Source: JAPHSX01 sp041554195
GTDB lineage: Bacteria > Pseudomonadota > Gammaproteobacteria > Thiohalomonadales > Thiohalomonadaceae
Length of the DNA: 64,000 nucleotides
Assembly (NCBI GenBank): GCA_041554195.1
Contig: JBFFMJ010000002.1
Location: forward strand, 1 to 64,000
Direction: 5' to 3'
Shown: positions 61,669 through 64,000 of the stretch, in pieces
How positions within the stretch are numbered: position 1 is the first letter of the stretch
Layout of the letters: each line of letters opens with the position of its first letter
The notes under the pieces: generated by a model
The model's input: the letters and a program-made list of their open reading frames with translations, nothing else
Databases searched by the model: none
What the model was told of the DNA's origin: nothing
Program-made: the position numbers and the translations under genes

Positions 61669-64000
61669 ATGAGTAATATCGATCTATCGCTTCTTCCAGA
61701 TTTTATCGTCGAGGCCGAAGAGCACCTTGAAGAAATGGAGGCGCTGCTGCTCAAACTGGTGCAGCAGCCTGATGATCTTGAAGTGCTTAACGATATCTTT
61801 CGCCCCATTCACACCATCAAGGGTGGTGCGCAATATATCGGTCTGGAAAAAATATCTCGCTTGTCACATCGACTGGAAGACCTTCTCGATTTATTGCGTG
61901 AGGGCTCTATGGCCTCCAATGGTGAAATTGTCGAGATCCTGATGATTGCCACTGACCGCATTGGGCTACTGGTCAAGGAACTGGAAGCGGCACAACGTGA
62001 AGATACCGATGTGGACGACCTGGTGGCCCGACTTAGTGTCTGGATTGATGGTGACACTGCGGCTGAACCCGTTGCGATCGAGAGTACTTCTACCACGACG
62101 CTACGTGATGAAAGTGTCGCCTCACCCTATGAAGCGGAGGAGGACAAAGAGTTATACGCCATTTTTGAGGCACATTTGCAGGAGCAGTATGCTGAGTTGG
62201 CTGCGCTGTTAACTCAACTTACTGCCGGTGGCGATGCGGTGGCACTCCTGTCGCAGTCCTTACAGCTGTTGGAGCAGATGCGTTCCTCGGCCAATTACAT
62301 GGACTATGTGGAGCTGGTACAGCGCTATCAGATCTGGAAGAGCGCTCTCGAAACGGCTCTACAGCAAAGCCAAAGTGGGGAGCCCCTCCAGTTCGACGCA
62401 CTCTCTCGCAATATGCAAGAGCTGGCGGAGTTATTTCCTGTCCTCAAGTCAGTCAATGTCGATGTCTTCGCCCCAGGCCAGGAAGAAGAACATGTTGATG
62501 TTAGTGATGCGGTAGCACGAGCCTTCGAGAGTGCCTTCGGGGAGACTGGCGTTGAAGCTGATGCGCCGAGTGAAGAGGCCGTTGAGCCTGCCGAAAAGGT
62601 TGAAAGTAACATCGACCTCTCGCTACTTCCCGATTTTATCGTTGAGACGGAAGAGCATCTTGAAGAGATGGAGGCGCTGCTGTTACAACTGATGCAGCAG
62701 CCTGATGATCTTGAAGTGCTTAACGATATCTTTCGCCCCATTCACTCTATCAAGGGTAGCGCCCAGTATATCGGACTCACTAAAGTCTCACGTCTTAGCC
62801 ATGTGCTGGAAGATCTTCTCGACCTGCTGCGTGAGGGCAAGTTGGCATCCAACTTTGATATTGTCGAGACCTTGATTGCGGCGAGAGATCGCATTCTGCG
62901 ACTCAACGACGAGTTGAAGCAACACCAGCAAGAGCAGTCTGAGGTAGATGACCTGATCACTCTGCTCAGTGAACTGCTGCCTTCCGCGTCGCTGCCTGTA
63001 GAACAGACCGTTGCTGCAACGGCTATTGTAGAGAACCCTTCGAGTACCTCGACCAGCACAAGCGTCTCCGCGGCCTATCAGGATGAGGAGGATAAGGAAT
63101 TATTCGATATCTTTATCGGTCATCTGCAGGAGCAGTATGACGAAATCGTCTCGTTGCTCGATATGATTGCCGGTGGTGCAGACAAGGTTGCGACATTGGA
63201 AAGCTGTGAGGCGGTGGTTGAGAAGATGTCCTCTTCAGCCAATTATATGGATTATGTGGATCTGGTTCAGCGTTATAAAATATGGCTAAATGAGATCGTC
63301 AAGGCGCGTGATGAGCTACTACTCGGCACAGAAACCTCTATCGTCTTCATGCAACATAATCTGGATGAACTGGCAGCACTGTTCCCGCAGTTGCGTAGTG
63401 GGCAGAGCCCGCTGGGCTCTGGCGAAGAGACTAGCATCAAGCTGGTGGTCAATGAGCCTGTCGTCGGTGGTCTGGAAGATACCCTGGCGAAGATGAGCAG
63501 TAATGAGCGTGCAGCAGCGGCACAGAGTGCCGCCGCCTTCGATGCGCAGCTGTTCAATAGCCTTACTGGTGCCCTTGATGAGTCCATGCCAAAGGCATCC
63601 AGTGATGAGTACGAGACGCTTAATGAAATATTTGACGAGTTAGTTTCCGGTGAGCCGGCCGCGGCAGAAAAGCAGGTGGTGGTACAGAAAAAATCACTGC
63701 AACCAGCAAAGCCAGCGATGGCGGCGACTAATGCGAAGAAGAAAGAGTCTAGCGACAGCAAGATTAAGAAGAGTGTGCGTGTCGATGCGGACAAGATCGA
63801 CACACTGATGAATCAGGTCGGTGAACTGGTTGTGGATCGTTCCTATTTCTTCCAGCTGATGAGTGAGATGCGCAATCTGCAACGCCATCTTAAAGATACG
63901 CTCGGGCTGGAGCAGAAAGAGGTGAAGATGCTCCGTACCTTTACCTATCGTCTGGGCGAGGCCATCGCCTCGCTGGGTCGAACCTCCAATGACCTGCAGG
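61669..64000 (+). CDS. cheA: CheA-type histidine kinase with tandem HPt array, 5' part (runs off window)
   Basis: 777 codons are visible and the frame is still open at the right edge. Two HPt domains carry phospho-histidines H48 (RPIHTIKGGAQYIG) and H359 (RPIHSIKGSAQYIG). Each is followed by a second helical module (starting near 157 and 473, EEDKEL...HLQEQY) with SSANYMDYV.LVQRY at the place of the histidine motif, so these look like HPt folds without phosphorylatable His. The visible end is the CheA dimerisation region (VRVDADKIDTLMNQVGELVVDRS), so ATPase and CheW-like domains should lie outside. Multi-HPt kinases such as ChpA/PilL and PixL control type IV pili. Confidence 0.92.
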   Translation, partial: MSNIDLSLLPDFIVEAEEHLEEMEALLLKLVQQPDDLEVLNDIFRPIHTIKGGAQYIGLEKISRLSHRLEDLLDLLREGSMASNGEIVEILMIATDRIGLLVKELEAAQREDTDVDDLVARLSVWIDGDTAAEPVAIESTSTTTLRDESVASPYEAEEDKELYAIFEAHLQEQYAELAALLTQLTAGGDAVALLSQSLQLLEQMRSSANYMDYVELVQRYQIWKSALETALQQSQSGEPLQFDALSRNMQELAELFPVLKSVNVDVFAPGQEEEHVDVSDAVARAFESAFGETGVEADAPSEEAVEPAEKVESNIDLSLLPDFIVETEEHLEEMEALLLQLMQQPDDLEVLNDIFRPIHSIKGSAQYIGLTKVSRLSHVLEDLLDLLREGKLASNFDIVETLIAARDRILRLNDELKQHQQEQSEVDDLITLLSELLPSASLPVEQTVAATAIVENPSSTSTSTSVSAAYQDEEDKELFDIFIGHLQEQYDEIVSLLDMIAGGADKVATLESCEAVVEKMSSSANYMDYVDLVQRYKIWLNEIVKARDELLLGTETSIVFMQHNLDELAALFPQLRSGQSPLGSGEETSIKLVVNEPVVGGLEDTLAKMSSNERAAAAQSAAAFDAQLFNSLTGALDESMPKASSDEYETLNEIFDELVSGEPAAAEKQVVVQKKSLQPAKPAMAATNAKKKESSDSKIKKSVRVDADKIDTLMNQVGELVVDRSYFFQLMSEMRNLQRHLKDTLGLEQKEVKMLRTFTYRLGEAIASLGRTSNDLQ
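61672..63400 (+). repeat. Internal tandem duplication in the CheA gene
   Basis: Unit 1 begins at 61672 and unit 2 at 62605, 933 bases (311 codons) apart. The first ~60 residues are almost identical (SNIDLSLLPDFIVE, EEHLEEMEALLL, QQPDDLEVLNDIFRPIH) and the later parts stay alignable to the LAALFPQLRS / LAELFPVLKS segment. Confidence 0.9.

Overview
The window is a stretch of gammaproteobacterial chromosome. Evidence for this is the conserved gene order alaA-hom, carAB-greA, yhbY/rlmE-ftsH-folP-glmM-tpiA-secG-tRNA-Leu-nuoA-N, and tRNA-fMet-rimP-nusA-infB-rbfA-truB-rpsO-pnp, together with an RpoS sigma factor and separate nuoC and nuoD genes. The core is fairly GC-rich and uses many GTG and TTG starts. 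Species cannot be fixed from sequence alone; a free-living or symbiotic purple-sulfur-related (Chromatiales-like) lineage would fit, but that is inference.

Layout. 0-6.8 kb: 3' part of rpoS, a small Mth938-like gene, alaA-type aminotransferase, homoserine dehydrogenase, a COG4255-like gene and recJ. 6.8-11.6 kb: an AT-richer accessory block with a DUF2892 membrane protein, an outer-membrane channel, a cytochrome c'-like protein and a divergent OmpR/EnvZ-type two-component pair. The block ends in a decayed second copy of the recJ 3' end, so it sits between a whole recJ and a recJ scar. 11.7-25.6 kb: thrC, carAB-greA, a DUF4149 protein, yhbY, rlmE, ftsH, folP, glmM, tpiA and secG. 25.6-41 kb: tRNA-Leu(GAG), the complete 14-gene nuo operon (complex I) and a DUF2818 gene. 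41-49.8 kb: initiator tRNA and the transcription/translation operon rimP to pnp, with a possible attenuator ahead of rimP.

49.8-55.3 kb is accessory: a membrane-anchored helical-repeat protein paired with a STAS-like protein, an orphan small gene, a PCu(A)C copper chaperone, an orphan sigma-54 activator without sensor domain, tRNA-Leu(UAG), and a lipoprotein with a 12-bp tandem repeat and an FGE-sulfatase fold. 55.3 kb to the end is a chemosensory cluster: PATAN-receiver protein, a CheB-like protein that has lost two of its three catalytic residues, a 1062-residue chemoreceptor with duplicated sensing units, CheW, CheY and a CheA (cut by the window edge) whose N-terminal phosphotransfer region is an internal tandem duplication. 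The PATAN-REC / MCP / CheW / CheY / multi-HPt CheA content resembles pil/pix/chp systems that steer type IV pilus motility more than flagellar chemotaxis; no cheR, cheZ, cheD or flagellar gene is visible here.

Most worth following up: the recJ-scar-flanked island with its three-repeat operator, the pseudo-CheB, the duplicated CheA phosphotransfer array, and the candidate attenuator of the rimP-nusA operon.
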